From the NCBI RefSeq assembly GCF_003581425.1, contig NZ_QXTG01000003.1, forward strand, positions 272,732 through 336,731: a DNA stretch of 64,000 nucleotides. Reading direction: 5' to 3'. Both the position numbers and the translations under genes were made by a program. How positions within the stretch are numbered: the stretch's first letter is position 1; every line of letters starts with the position of its first letter. Shown in pieces: positions 24,836-33,913 of the stretch. Origin of the DNA: Amnibacterium setariae (GTDB lineage: Bacteria; Actinomycetota; Actinomycetes; Actinomycetales; Microbacteriaceae). The notes beneath the pieces are model-generated. The model did not search any database and was not told where the DNA came from. It saw only the letters and a list, made by a program, of their open reading frames with translations.

Positions 24836-26112
24836 CGCAGCTCCTCGCCGTCACTGCGGGCTCGCAGGAGGACCGCCGCGACCAGCACGAGCACGAGCAG
24901 CTGCACCGTTCCGAGCCCGTAGAACCACATCAGCGGGATGGCCATGACGATGACGGCGTGGAGCAGCAGCGCCGGCGTCGTCGGGGCCGCGGCCGTCCGC
25001 AGTGCGACGCCCAGGAGGAACAGCACGAAGAGCGCGAGCCCCACGAAGCCGTACGAGTACATGAGCGTCCAGGCGTGGCCCTGGGTGCCGAGCGCGTACC
25101 CGATCGTGGCGTCGTCCTGCGGGCTCGCCCATCCGAGGAAGGGCGAATCGAGAGTGGCGCGGAAGGTCGCCGAGTAGAGGTCCGATCGGGTTCCGGTGCT
25201 GTCGCTGACCTCCTGCCTCTCGAGGATGTTTTGAACGGCCCCGCTGAGCACGAGGTAGGCGCCCGCGACGGCGGCCGCGAGCGAGGCGCCGACGACGGCT
25301 GCGATGCGCCCGCGGAGCGCGAGACGCAGTACCACGTACACGACCGCGATGCCGAGGCCGAGGAACATCCCGCGGTTGCTCGTCTGCACGGCCGGGTAGA
25401 CCGAGACGACGAGCAGGGCGCTCAGCACCAGGCGGACCCGACGACTCGGGCCGGTGGTGAGGAACGCCACGACCACCGGCGTCAGCAGGGCGTAGGCCGC
25501 ACCCCAGCTGTTGGCGTAGGGGAAGGGAGCAGCGGGACGGTTGAACGGCTGCTCCGCGCCCCACGGCTGCTGCACTTCCGCGAGGGGCGGCAGCAGCAGC
25601 TGGTGGACGAGGTCGTTCTGCAGCAGACCGTTCGGGACGATCAACGAGACGGGTGTCGTCAGGCGCGCGTCGGGGAGCGCGATCGCGACGAGTCCGAGCA
25701 GGACGACGGACGACCAGAGGACCACGACCGCGTTCATGACGAGGCGTGCATCGATGCGCTCACGCGCATTCACGTAGTAGACGGCGGCGGTGGCGGCTGA
25801 GGCCAAGTCGCCTAGGCGCTGAACGTATCCCACTCCCTGCGAGAGGGAGTGGAGTCCGATCCCGCAGATGACGACCCAGGGCAGGAGGACCAGCAGGGGC
25901 AGGAGCCCGGGCACGAGCCGCGCGCGACCGCGGACGAGCAGCAGGGCGATCATGACCGCCGCGAAGCCGATGGACGCGAAGGCGGTCGCTCCCAGCGCCC
26001 ACTCCAGCGGGTACGTTACCACCATGGCAGTCAGCGGCCAAGCGGGCAGGGCCCTGACTCGCTGATGAAGCCGGACACCCGGGGTGCCTGCTGGAAGGGT
26101 CGAGATGGTCAC
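24832..26112 (-). CDS. O-antigen ligase/polymerase-like membrane protein, set B
   Basis: A 426-residue polytopic membrane protein. The long extracytoplasmic loop contains FRATLDSPFLGWASPQDDAT (about 320-339) and GTQGHAWTLMYSYGFVGLAL (about 345-364), the Wzy_C layout with the conserved H. TSNRGMFLGLGIAVVYVVL precedes the loop and fits the 'SRG' start of the domain. GTG 26112 is in a four-base overlap with the GT2 stop; a longer frame to 26439 reads as a shadow of that gene. Role: polymerisation of the repeat unit exported by the adjacent flippase. Confidence 0.8.
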   Translation of the reverse strand: MTISTLPAGTPGVRLHQRVRALPAWPLTAMVVTYPLEWALGATAFASIGFAAVMIALLLVRGRARLVPGLLPLLVLLPWVVICGIGLHSLSQGVGYVQRLGDLASAATAAVYYVNARERIDARLVMNAVVVLWSSVVLLGLVAIALPDARLTTPVSLIVPNGLLQNDLVHQLLLPPLAEVQQPWGAEQPFNRPAAPFPYANSWGAAYALLTPVVVAFLTTGPSRRVRLVLSALLVVSVYPAVQTSNRGMFLGLGIAVVYVVLRLALRGRIAAVVGASLAAAVAGAYLVLSGAVQNILERQEVSDSTGTRSDLYSATFRATLDSPFLGWASPQDDATIGYALGTQGHAWTLMYSYGFVGLALFVLFLLGVALRTAAAPTTPALLLHAVIVMAIPLMWFYGLGTVQLLVLVLVAAVLLRARSDGEELR

Positions 26113-27029
26113 AGTCCGCGTCCGCTCCGGTTCACCAGGTCCACGAGGAGGCCGGCGGGCGCGAGCCGCAGGGAGATGACCAGCGCCGCATAAGCGCGGA
26201 GCTGGCGGTGATCGTTGCGCAGCGCCTGAACCGCCCACGATCGGGCGTCGGCACGCCTGCCGAGCGCCGCGTGCGCGAACGCCACCTGTCCCTCGATGCG
26301 GGCGGCTCCACGAGGAGCGGCGGCGAACTCGGGGAACTTCCGAAGCAGGTAGGTGAGGCCGGCGGCGATGCCCTCCCAGCGGCCGTTGAAGAACGACGTG
26401 CGCTTCCAGTTGACGACCACGAGGGGCTCGACGACGCATGCGACGTGCCCCACCCGGGTCGCGCGGAGCAGCAGGTCGTAGTCCTCGCCGTACGAAGAAG
26501 GAAGCACTTCGTCGACCAGACCGATCGGACCGGTCAGGTCCGCGCGCCGCAGCAGGAACGAGGACGGGTGGATCTCCGTCAGGCGCGAGTCGAGGAAGTC
26601 GGCGAACGTGGCGCGCGGCGGCGGAAGACGGACGTGCGACCCGCCCGCCGATTCGATGCGGATGCCCGTCGCCACGACTGCCGCCGTCGGGTCCTCACGC
26701 CAGGCCTCGACCTGCGCGGAGAGCTTGCCGTTCAGCCACTCGTCATCGTCGTCGCAGAACGCGATCAGTTCCGCGGTCGCGGCCAGGATGCCCGTGTTCC
26801 GGCCGCCTGCGAGCCCGGCTGTCCGAGTGTTGACCGACGTGCGCAGGGAGCGGTTCTCGGGCACGTCGACGTCGGTGAGGGGGTCGACCTCGACGCCGTC
26901 GAAAACCACGTGCACGTGGACATCGCCCTGGTAGTCCTGCGCGAGGATCGATCTGACCGCAGCGCGCAGGAGCTGAGGACGCCCCCTCGTGGCGACGACG
27001 ACGCCGATGGTGGGAAGAGCGGTGTTCAT
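26109..27029 (-). CDS. Glycosyltransferase family 2
   Basis: A 306-residue GT-A enzyme: TIGVVVATRGRPQLLRAAVR (about 7-26), NTRTAGLAGGRNTGILAATA (about 69-88), LIAFCDDDDEWLNGKLSAQV (DxD metal site, about 90-109) and SYGEDYDLLLRATRVGHVAC (catalytic ED, about 180-199). This is the EpsH/WcaA-like group. ATG 27029 sits in an ATGA overlap with the CDP-alcohol phosphotransferase stop. It belongs to the set-B operon; the acceptor may be the product of the phosphotransferase or of the split Alg13/14-type enzyme, an inference from order only. Confidence 0.86.
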   Translation of the reverse strand: MNTALPTIGVVVATRGRPQLLRAAVRSILAQDYQGDVHVHVVFDGVEVDPLTDVDVPENRSLRTSVNTRTAGLAGGRNTGILAATAELIAFCDDDDEWLNGKLSAQVEAWREDPTAAVVATGIRIESAGGSHVRLPPPRATFADFLDSRLTEIHPSSFLLRRADLTGPIGLVDEVLPSSYGEDYDLLLRATRVGHVACVVEPLVVVNWKRTSFFNGRWEGIAAGLTYLLRKFPEFAAAPRGAARIEGQVAFAHAALGRRADARSWAVQALRNDHRQLRAYAALVISLRLAPAGLLVDLVNRSGRGL

Positions 27030-27799
27030 GCTGCGTTCCCCAGCCGTTCGAGGTGCTGATGCTTCCGGCGCATAGAGATGAGCGCGTGCCCCGCATTGAG
27101 GACCAGCAGTGCGGTGTAGACGACGGCGAAGGCGAGCGGAGCGCCCCAGAGGAGGAAGAGCCAGCAGAGCAGTCCGGTGTCGGTCGGAAGGTTGACTACC
27201 GACTGGAGCACCCCGCCGCGTCCGGCGGGAGCGCGGTGGACTCGCCCGCTCAGCTGCTCCGCGAGCACCTGGCTCATGAACTGGCCGGCAGCCACGATGC
27301 AGAACAGCAGCGCGGCGGCCTGCGCCCACGTCTGCTCCGGGAGCCAATGGTTCAGGCCGACGAGCACTGCGAGATGGATCGCCGGCATGCGCATCGCATC
27401 AACGACGTGATCGAGCCATTCGCCCGCGCGGCTGCCGCTTCCTGTGAGCCGCGCCAGCTGGCCGTCGGCCGAGTCGAGGACGTATCCGAGCGCGAGGAGG
27501 ATCGCCACCGAGACGCCGAGGACGGCACTCGGCGGAAGGGTGATCAGGAGCGCGATGCCGGCCGCGGACGACGCCGCGCTCGCGGCGGTCACCGCGTTCG
27601 GTGTCAGGCCGACTCGGAACGCAGCGGCCGCAGGCACGCGTGCGAGTCGCCGATTCACCCAGCGCGTGTACGCCGGGAACCCCGCCCCGGGCTTCTGCAC
27701 CTCGGCGAGCTCTTGGAGCGCGCCACGGAAGGTCCGGCGTTCCCCGGGTCCGGGTCCGGGTCCGGGCTTGCGCTCGACCGCCAGATCTGCGCTCGTCAT
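27026..27799 (-). CDS. CDP-alcohol phosphotransferase family membrane protein, copy B
   Basis: A 257-residue membrane enzyme with the full motif D112-G113-x2-A116-R117-x8-G126-x3-D130-x3-D134 (DSADGQLAR, GEWLDHVVD). It shares the unusual N-terminal extension of the copy at 10079: KPGAGFPAYTRWVNRRLAR and FRVGLTPNAVTAASA align with its equivalent. Around it lies a glycopolymer operon with coupled genes on both sides (ATGA overlaps). The likely donor is the product of a cytidylyltransferase such as the one at 21569; the acceptor could be a lipid or a sugar chain. Divergence from copy A is much greater than that between the two cytidylyltransferases. Confidence 0.84.
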   Translation of the reverse strand: MTSADLAVERKPGPGPGPGERRTFRGALQELAEVQKPGAGFPAYTRWVNRRLARVPAAAAFRVGLTPNAVTAASAASSAAGIALLITLPPSAVLGVSVAILLALGYVLDSADGQLARLTGSGSRAGEWLDHVVDAMRMPAIHLAVLVGLNHWLPEQTWAQAAALLFCIVAAGQFMSQVLAEQLSGRVHRAPAGRGGVLQSVVNLPTDTGLLCWLFLLWGAPLAFAVVYTALLVLNAGHALISMRRKHQHLERLGNAA

Positions 27800-30700
27800 C
27801 GCACGACAGCCGCGAGGTCGAAGCTCGCGCTGGGGGTCGTCCGGTAGTTCGAGTGCATCTCGGCGGCGATCACGTTCCGACCCGGACGCAGGAGCGATGC
27901 GGGCACGGTGAACGTGACGGGGTTGCTGGTCGCGGTCGAGGTGCTCGGGGCGCTGAGCGCGTACGTGCCCGCGGTCAGCGTCCCGGTGGGGAGATTCGCC
28001 CGGCCGACCTCGACGCCGTTCACGAAGACGGCGACGCCGTCATCCGCCCGCGTGGTGAGCGTGAGGCCGGTGCTCGGCAGCCCGCCGTCAGGAATCACGA
28101 ACGCGGACCGGAAGTAGGTCGTCAGAGGACGGCCGGACGCGGGCGCAGGAAGCTGGCTGGCGATCGCTCCGGTACCCCAGCCGAGTGCGGCGCGCGCAGT
28201 CGGCCAGCCGGTGTCGTCGAAGGCGCTCGCCGACCAGCCGGCCGCGACGGCGGTCGAATCGTGCCAGTACGACCAGGCGCTCTGGTCGGCGAGCACCGTC
28301 GTTCCGCTCGCGAGCGGCTGGCCCGGCGTCGGGCTCGAGCCGCCAGCGACCGCCGAGAGGTCGAAGCTCGAGTTCGGTGTCGTCCTGTAGTTGGCGTGCA
28401 CCTCGGCGGCGATGACGTTCTCGCCCTGCACGAAGCGGCTCGAGGGCACGGTGAAGGTGACCGGCGCGGCCGTCGCGCTCTTGGTGCTCACGGCCGAGCT
28501 CGCGTAAGTACCGCTGCCGATCGCTCCGCTCGGCATGTTCGACCGACCGACCTCCACGCCGTTGACGTAGACCACGACACCGTCGTCGGCCCTCGTCGAG
28601 AGCGTGACCGCCCCAAGGGTGTCCGGAGCGTTGATGGTGATCTGCTTCCGGTAGTAGGTCGTGAGCGGCTTGGACGCAGCCGTGCTGACGGTCGTCGCGA
28701 TGCTGCTGTCGCCCCAGCCGAGCGGAGCAGAGCCGGAGGCCCAACCGGACGCGTCGTACGCGGCGGCGGCCCAACCGGCATCGGCGGACGTCGCCCAGCT
28801 CCAGCTCGAACCGTCCGCGACGAGCGTGCCGGCGCTGCTCGGCGGCGGCGTGATCGTCGTCTTGACCGCCGGCGTGCTCGCGGAGAGGTTCAACGACGCG
28901 TCAGCGGCGCGTACGAAATAGTTGGGGTCCCCGTCCACCGAAGGCAGATCGATCGAGGTCGACGTCGTGGTCGCGACCACTCGGTCGTCCCGCATCACCT
29001 GGTAGGTGACGGCGCCCGATGCGTCCGTCGACCCCTTCCAGGAGACGGTGACACCCGTGCTGCTCGGCACGACGGTCAGTCCGGTCGGCGCCGTCGGCGC
29101 GGTCGAGTCGTTCGGTGCGAAGCGCGCGTATCCGCCTGCCCAGACCTTGCCGGTGCTGCCGGTCCGCACGGCCGTGAAGTCGCCGCCCATCCAGGTCACA
29201 CCCGTCGAGTCGGTGAAGATCGCCCAGGTGCCTGCGCCCTCGCGCTCGTTGAAGGAAGGGCTGAACGCCGGGACGTAGGTGCCGGTGGTCGCATTCCACG
29301 CGCCGGTCGCCTCGATCTTGGAGGCCTGGGTCCACGCCGTGCCGGGGTCGGTCCAGTTGTGGGTTTTGGCGTCCGAGTAGTTCGCGAGGTAGCAGTGGCA
29401 GCCGGCGTAGACGTTCGTGCCGTCGCTGCCGAAGGCCTGGCCGTCGCCGCCCTCGGACGAGGTCAGGTTCGTGCTCGCCTCGCTCATGTCGGAGCGGTGA
29501 TAGCTGAAGACCATGTGCTCGGATCCGCCGATCCACACCCGGTCCCCGACCTCCTGAACGGCCTGCTGGTAGCTCGCGCTCGCAGAGGTGAAGTCGACCG
29601 TCCACGGGATGACCGCACCCGAGGTCGTGTCGAGCGCTGCGGCGCGAAGAGTCGGCGTGCCCTTGTCGTTCGCGAAGTAGCCGGCGAAGTAGACCCGGTC
29701 TCCCTTCGGGGACGCGTCGAGGCTGATGACCGTGCCGTCGAACTCCGTCGTCCAGGATCGGTCCGGCGTGCCGTCCGTCACCGAGAGTCGGACGGCGCCG
29801 CGCGAGTACACCTGCGCCGTGGAAGAGCCTCCGACCGCGTGGGTGAACGAACCGCCGACGTAGAGCCACTTGCCCTGGACGTCGAGAGCGCGCACGGTGG
29901 CCTGACCGCCGCTCGTCGAGAGGGCGTTGATGAGGCGTCCGGTGAAGGCCTGATCGATCGCACCCGTGGTCGGGTCGAGCACGACGAGACCGTTCTCGGC
30001 GACCCCGTTCACGCTGCTGAAGTCGCCGCCGGCGACGATGCGTCCGTCGGGAAGCGTCGCGACCGCCTTCACCTGGTTGTTGAACTTGGGTGTGAAGCCG
30101 GGGATGTAGCTGCCGGTGCGCACGTCGAACGCTGCGAGGTAGGACTGGGCGACCCGCCCGGTGCCCGACGAATCCCGCTGCACCTGAGCGAAGTTGCCGC
30201 CGACGTAGACGGCGCCCTTGCTCTCGGTGAAGGCCGAGACCTCGGTGTCCTGGATGCCGGTGCCTGCTGCGCCGAGGCCGTTGACGCCGTACACGGTCGG
30301 GAGCGCGAGGCTGCTTGCGACCGACGGCTGCGTGCGCGCCGCGGTCCCACCCGTCGGGAAGGCGGTTTCGATGGCGCTGCTCATGAGCTTCGGACGCAGG
30401 TAGACCTGGGTGAAGGGCCGGGCGTAGCCCGTGGCACCCTTCCAGATGTAGCTCGTCGCCGCGGTGCTGCCGGCGACCGTGTTGCCGAAGCCGAAGCCGT
30501 TCTGATACCCGACCGACTTGTTCACGGTCGTCTGGACTCGACGGAACGCCTGATCGCTGCCGAAGCTCTTGGTGGTGCCGCCGGCGCCGGTCGTGCCGTC
30601 GAAGCTCCACGTCCCGACGCGCTGGAGGTCGGCGAAGAGCCAGGACCAGTCGTTGCGAGGCGAGGAGAACGTGAAGCGGACCTCCTGCCAAGCGGAGCCG

Positions 30701-31179
30701 TCCGCGGCTGAGGCTCGGCGGAGACGGACTCCGTCGGGCAGCGAAGAGACGGGCGCGTCGTTCAGCAGAGCGCCGATCGTCCTGGCGCTGAGTTCACGGG
30801 CGGCGAAGGCCGAGGTGCCGTCGACGGTGTTCCGCACCTGCGCAGGCGTGCCGTACCCCTCGCCGGACTGGCTCCAGTCCTCACGCCCGCGACCGATCAG
30901 CACCCATCCACCGCCATCGGTGGTCTGGTCGCAGTAGAACTGCTGAGGAGCGGTCAGGGCCGGCGTGTAGAGCCAGTAGATCCCGCTCGGAGCGTCGGGC
31001 GCGTTCTGCTTGACCTCCCAGCAGGAGGCGGCGGCGCGGGCAGTGCTCGACCCGTCGGGAGCCGGCGCCGCCGCGATCGCGGGCGCGGTCTGGGTGCCGA
31101 GGACGAGTGCGCCGGCGAGCGCGATCGCCGGAAGGAAGCGGGTGCTGAGCCGTCGGGCGGCTGAGGGGGAGGAGGACAT
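27796..31179 (-). CDS. Large secreted multidomain protein: fibrinogen-like, beta-propeller, FN3 and two C-terminal repeats
   Basis: A 1127-residue exported protein, first gene of the set-B operon. It has a signal peptide (FLPAIALAGALVLGTQTAPA, cleavage near residue 37-50) and then a fibrinogen-C-like module: SCWEVKQNAPDAPSGIYWLY and FYCDQTTDGGGWVLIGRG (about 63-107). A propeller-type region of repeated AVYVGGNF, RIVAGGDFSSVNG and WLYVGGSF strands covers about 310-690. An FN3 domain (APTGLTVVPSSTGVTVSWKG) follows, and two ~150-residue repeats close the chain, each ending NVIAAE(V/M)H-x-NYRTTP and containing TRADDGV-x-VNGVEVGR. ATG 31179 gives the natural signal peptide; its stop overlaps the next gene by four bases. 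Glycan binding is a family-based inference. Confidence 0.85.
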   Translation of the reverse strand: MSSSPSAARRLSTRFLPAIALAGALVLGTQTAPAIAAAPAPDGSSTARAAASCWEVKQNAPDAPSGIYWLYTPALTAPQQFYCDQTTDGGGWVLIGRGREDWSQSGEGYGTPAQVRNTVDGTSAFAARELSARTIGALLNDAPVSSLPDGVRLRRASAADGSAWQEVRFTFSSPRNDWSWLFADLQRVGTWSFDGTTGAGGTTKSFGSDQAFRRVQTTVNKSVGYQNGFGFGNTVAGSTAATSYIWKGATGYARPFTQVYLRPKLMSSAIETAFPTGGTAARTQPSVASSLALPTVYGVNGLGAAGTGIQDTEVSAFTESKGAVYVGGNFAQVQRDSSGTGRVAQSYLAAFDVRTGSYIPGFTPKFNNQVKAVATLPDGRIVAGGDFSSVNGVAENGLVVLDPTTGAIDQAFTGRLINALSTSGGQATVRALDVQGKWLYVGGSFTHAVGGSSTAQVYSRGAVRLSVTDGTPDRSWTTEFDGTVISLDASPKGDRVYFAGYFANDKGTPTLRAAALDTTSGAVIPWTVDFTSASASYQQAVQEVGDRVWIGGSEHMVFSYHRSDMSEASTNLTSSEGGDGQAFGSDGTNVYAGCHCYLANYSDAKTHNWTDPGTAWTQASKIEATGAWNATTGTYVPAFSPSFNEREGAGTWAIFTDSTGVTWMGGDFTAVRTGSTGKVWAGGYARFAPNDSTAPTAPTGLTVVPSSTGVTVSWKGSTDASGAVTYQVMRDDRVVATTTSTSIDLPSVDGDPNYFVRAADASLNLSASTPAVKTTITPPPSSAGTLVADGSSWSWATSADAGWAAAAYDASGWASGSAPLGWGDSSIATTVSTAASKPLTTYYRKQITINAPDTLGAVTLSTRADDGVVVYVNGVEVGRSNMPSGAIGSGTYASSAVSTKSATAAPVTFTVPSSRFVQGENVIAAEVHANYRTTPNSSFDLSAVAGGSSPTPGQPLASGTTVLADQSAWSYWHDSTAVAAGWSASAFDDTGWPTARAALGWGTGAIASQLPAPASGRPLTTYFRSAFVIPDGGLPSTGLTLTTRADDGVAVFVNGVEVGRANLPTGTLTAGTYALSAPSTSTATSNPVTFTVPASLLRPGRNVIAAEMHSNYRTTPSASFDLAAVVR

Positions 31180-31276
31180 CAACGGGGCTCCGTCGGTCGA
31201 GGCGTGGGGACGCATGGGTAGTCGGGGGCTGCGGGGTGCGGGTGTCGTGGGGCTGAGGTCGGGTTCGGAGTGCTGG

Positions 31277-31888
31277 TCAGCAGCGCGTATCGCTCGGGAA
31301 GCCGTGGGCGTCGACGCGCCAGGCGCCGTCCCGGTAGGCCAGGTCGTACAGGTTCAGCGCGCGCCGCGACGCGTGAGGGTTCGCGAGGACGGTCTTTCCG
31401 GCGGAATCCACGGTTCGGACGTCGCGGGAGTCGACGCAGGCCTCTACCGTCGCGGTGGGTACGGTCGAATCGAGGTGCGAGCGGAGCACGCGGAGTTCTG
31501 CGATCCGAGGCGCGCCACGCACGCTCCACCCGTTCGCCTTGAGCTCGAGCACCTGCGCCTGCACTTCCTGCAGCGCCTCGCCGGTGACGACCTGCGCGAG
31601 CTCGTCCGCGCTCGATCGGGCGGTCAGGGCGCTGACCGAGCGCGAGTAGGTCGACACGATTGCCGCGGCGGAGTGGTCGTCGATGCGACGTCGAGCCGCC
31701 GCCGCAGGCGGCGTGACAGCAGAGAGCGGCTCGACGCTCGTCGCCGTGGCCATGCTCGACGGTGAGGGCGCGGCCGTCATCGATCGCGTGCTCGGCATGC
31801 CCGGGCTGATGAGGTGCGGTACGACGAGCGCGCCAGCGACGACGAGCGTGATCAGCCCGGCGCTGCCCGCGAGAAGCAGGCGCCTCAT
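31277..31888 (-). CDS. Membrane-anchored or secreted protein of unknown function
   Basis: A 203-residue protein with an N-terminal membrane segment (LLLAGSAGLITLVVAGALVV, 4-23), a Ser/Thr/Pro linker (about 30-65) and a helical-then-beta domain (about 70-203). SAAAIVSTYSRSVSALTA and EACVDSRDVRTVDSAGKTVL suggest an NTF2-like or Mce-associated-type fold, but I do not recognise a family with confidence. It carries two cysteines, one the last residue. No clear ribosome site is visible; a 32-codon frame at 31885-31983 ends in an ATGA overlap with this start and could couple translation. Lies 98 bases upstream of the large fibrinogen-like gene, same strand. Confidence 0.65.
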   Translation of the reverse strand: MRRLLLAGSAGLITLVVAGALVVPHLISPGMPSTRSMTAAPSPSSMATATSVEPLSAVTPPAAAARRRIDDHSAAAIVSTYSRSVSALTARSSADELAQVVTGEALQEVQAQVLELKANGWSVRGAPRIAELRVLRSHLDSTVPTATVEACVDSRDVRTVDSAGKTVLANPHASRRALNLYDLAYRDGAWRVDAHGFPSDTRC

Positions 31889-32293
31889 GAAGAGGGCTCG
31901 CGATCGACGAGAGCTGCGTGCGGCCGCGAGACGGCCGAGCGCAGCCGGGGCGTGGAGGGTGTGCTGTGGTGCGGGGTGTGCATTGGGGTCGCCTGTCGGG
32001 TCACAGGGGGGAGGGTGTTGGGTGGCGCAGGCGTCGAGCCTGCGCGAGCACCGTGACGACGAATCGGCAGGAGATGCTCAGGGTGGTCTCACTGTAGGGC
32101 GAGTAGAAGGGTCTGCCCACCCCTTGTTCGGGGCATGCCATGGATCGTGCTGCTCGGCGCAGATCTCGCGCGGCATGTCGGGAATCCCTGCACCGCAATT
32201 CAAGTGTGCGGAAGGCTTCAGCGGGTGATCTTCCGGCGTGTCACACTCCTCCGCGAGCCCGGCCGGGGCTGGTGAGGGAAGGATCGCGTCGCG
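31889..32293. other. 405-base divergent intergenic region
   Basis: This gap separates the minus-strand gene at 31277 from the plus-strand glycanase. On the minus strand, ATG 31983 opens a 32-codon frame whose TGA overlaps ATG 31888 (ATGA); it has no ribosome site and may be chance. On the plus strand I see no convincing promoter pair. GGGAAGGA at about 32277 is the best ribosome site for the glycanase start. The region is a little less GC-rich than the coding flanks. Confidence 0.4.
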
Positions 32294-33913
32294 ATGTCAG
32301 AGCCGCCTGCGGCCAGCTCGGAAGAGTCGTCGTTCGTCCGAGCGCGGGGACGGCGGTCCGCATCGCGCCGAGTGACCTACGTCCCGCCCGCGGCGCGCCG
32401 AGGTCGGGCGCTCCGGAGCGGACGGTGGACCACGGTCGCTGTCGCGATCGCGGCCCTCGTGGTCTCGATGTCCCTCGTTCGGCCGGCATTCGCGGACGTC
32501 TCCGATCTCAAGCGCGCCACCGCATCTCGGGCAGTGGTGTCGAGCAGTGGTGCCGAGGTACGGCAGGGGCTTCGCGAGGCGCCGTCGAGAACCTCGGCGA
32601 AGGTTCAACGTCACCTCCGACCGAAGCGGCATGACGAGCGGATGCATCAGAAGCACGTGGTCCCGCCCGGGCGTGGATTCTGGTGGGTCTTCTGGGAGTC
32701 GTGGTTCGTGCCTCGTCCGGCTGCGCCGCGTCCGACGGCGGGGGCCGGAACCGCGCTGCCGTCGCCAGTCCCTTCCTCGTCGGCCGCGGAGTCGGGCACC
32801 TCTCCGGAGCCGACTGCTTCGTCGACGCCGGACGGGATGGAGATCGCTCCGAGCGCGGCCCCTTCCCGTGATCCGCAGGCCCCGGCCGACGCGCCTTCAG
32901 CGACCGCGTCGTCGCAACCCGTTGTCGTCCCCTCGGAGGCCGCAGCGTCCACGCCTGCTCCGCTTCCGGCCGAGCCGCTGCCCTCGTCGACCACTTCACC
33001 GGCACCGGCTGCTCAGCCCCTGCCGACGCCGTCCCCGGAGCCGACCACCGCTCCCTCGCCGCCGTTCGTCACTCCTGCACCGGTGACGACCACTCCCGCT
33101 CCTCCGCTGATCGTTCCGCAACCGGGAGGAGTGCCGGCCGTTCCTGACGGGCCGGGCGGCAGTGGTTGGCGACTTGCTTGGAACGACGAGTTCGACGGCA
33201 CGACGCTTGACGCAGCGCGCTGGAAGGTGCTCGACCGGTCGACGTTCGGCGACGGGAACCAGCAGCTCGAGTGCCAGATGAAGAGCAACGTGAGCGTCGC
33301 CGATGGCCGTCTGACGCTCGTCGCGCAGCAGGAGGTCCGCCCCGTCCAATGCGGTTCGCGGGACGCGCGGTTCCCAGGAGGCCGGTCCTACACCGGCGCG
33401 ACGATCGAGACGTCCGGCAGGTCGGCGTTCCAGTACGGCTACGTCGAGATGCGAGCGAAGCTCCCGGTCGAGCCGGGTACCTCCAAGGGGCTCTGGCCGG
33501 CGTTCTGGCTTCGCCCGACCGACGGTGGATTCGGTGAGATCGACGTGCTCGAAGCCATCGGGACGTCCTCCAGCGCTGCGAAGGACGCAGCACACCTCAC
33601 CATCCACCACGACTACTCCGGTGGCATCGGCAAGCAGACGAGCACGATCTCCTATCCCTCCGGATCGCTCTCCAGCGAGTACCACCGGTACGGCGTCGAT
33701 TGGGAGCCCGGTTCGCTGACCTGGTACATAGACGGACGCGCGGTGTGGACCCGCTCGACGACGACGACGCCCTGGCTCGACTCCACCTTCGCGCGGCCGT
33801 TCTTCCTCCGCTTGAATCTGGCGGTCGGAGGAACATGGCCGGGATCGCCCGACGCGGCAACCGTGTTCCCGAAGCGGTACGACGTCGATTGGGTGCGCGT
33901 CTACCAGCGCTGA
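32294..33913 (+). CDS. Secreted glycoside hydrolase family 16 (endo-beta-glucanase/galactanase type)
   Basis: A 539-residue protein. A basic N-terminus is followed by a membrane segment or signal (TVAVAIAALVVSMSLVRPAF, about 45-65), a long Ser/Pro/Thr linker (about 140-290) and a GH16 domain (about 293-539). The catalytic motif GEIDVLEAIG carries nucleophile E415, D417 and acid/base E420 (E-x-D-x-x-E). WNDEFDGTTLDAARWKV, YGYVEMRAKLPVEPGTSKGL and FFLRLNLAVGGTWPGSPDAA are GH16 landmarks. It cleaves beta-1,3, beta-1,4 or mixed-linkage glycans in the wall space; substrate unknown. The locus suggests trimming or release of the polymer made nearby. Confidence 0.9.
   Translation: MSEPPAASSEESSFVRARGRRSASRRVTYVPPAARRGRALRSGRWTTVAVAIAALVVSMSLVRPAFADVSDLKRATASRAVVSSSGAEVRQGLREAPSRTSAKVQRHLRPKRHDERMHQKHVVPPGRGFWWVFWESWFVPRPAAPRPTAGAGTALPSPVPSSSAAESGTSPEPTASSTPDGMEIAPSAAPSRDPQAPADAPSATASSQPVVVPSEAAASTPAPLPAEPLPSSTTSPAPAAQPLPTPSPEPTTAPSPPFVTPAPVTTTPAPPLIVPQPGGVPAVPDGPGGSGWRLAWNDEFDGTTLDAARWKVLDRSTFGDGNQQLECQMKSNVSVADGRLTLVAQQEVRPVQCGSRDARFPGGRSYTGATIETSGRSAFQYGYVEMRAKLPVEPGTSKGLWPAFWLRPTDGGFGEIDVLEAIGTSSSAAKDAAHLTIHHDYSGGIGKQTSTISYPSGSLSSEYHRYGVDWEPGSLTWYIDGRAVWTRSTTTTPWLDSTFARPFFLRLNLAVGGTWPGSPDAATVFPKRYDVDWVRVYQR

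Noticed and set aside
27601..30711. 1036-codon plus-strand open frame
   Set aside because: It is antisense to the large fibrinogen-like gene, is Arg/Gly/Ala-rich with no recognisable domain, and arises from third-position GC bias.
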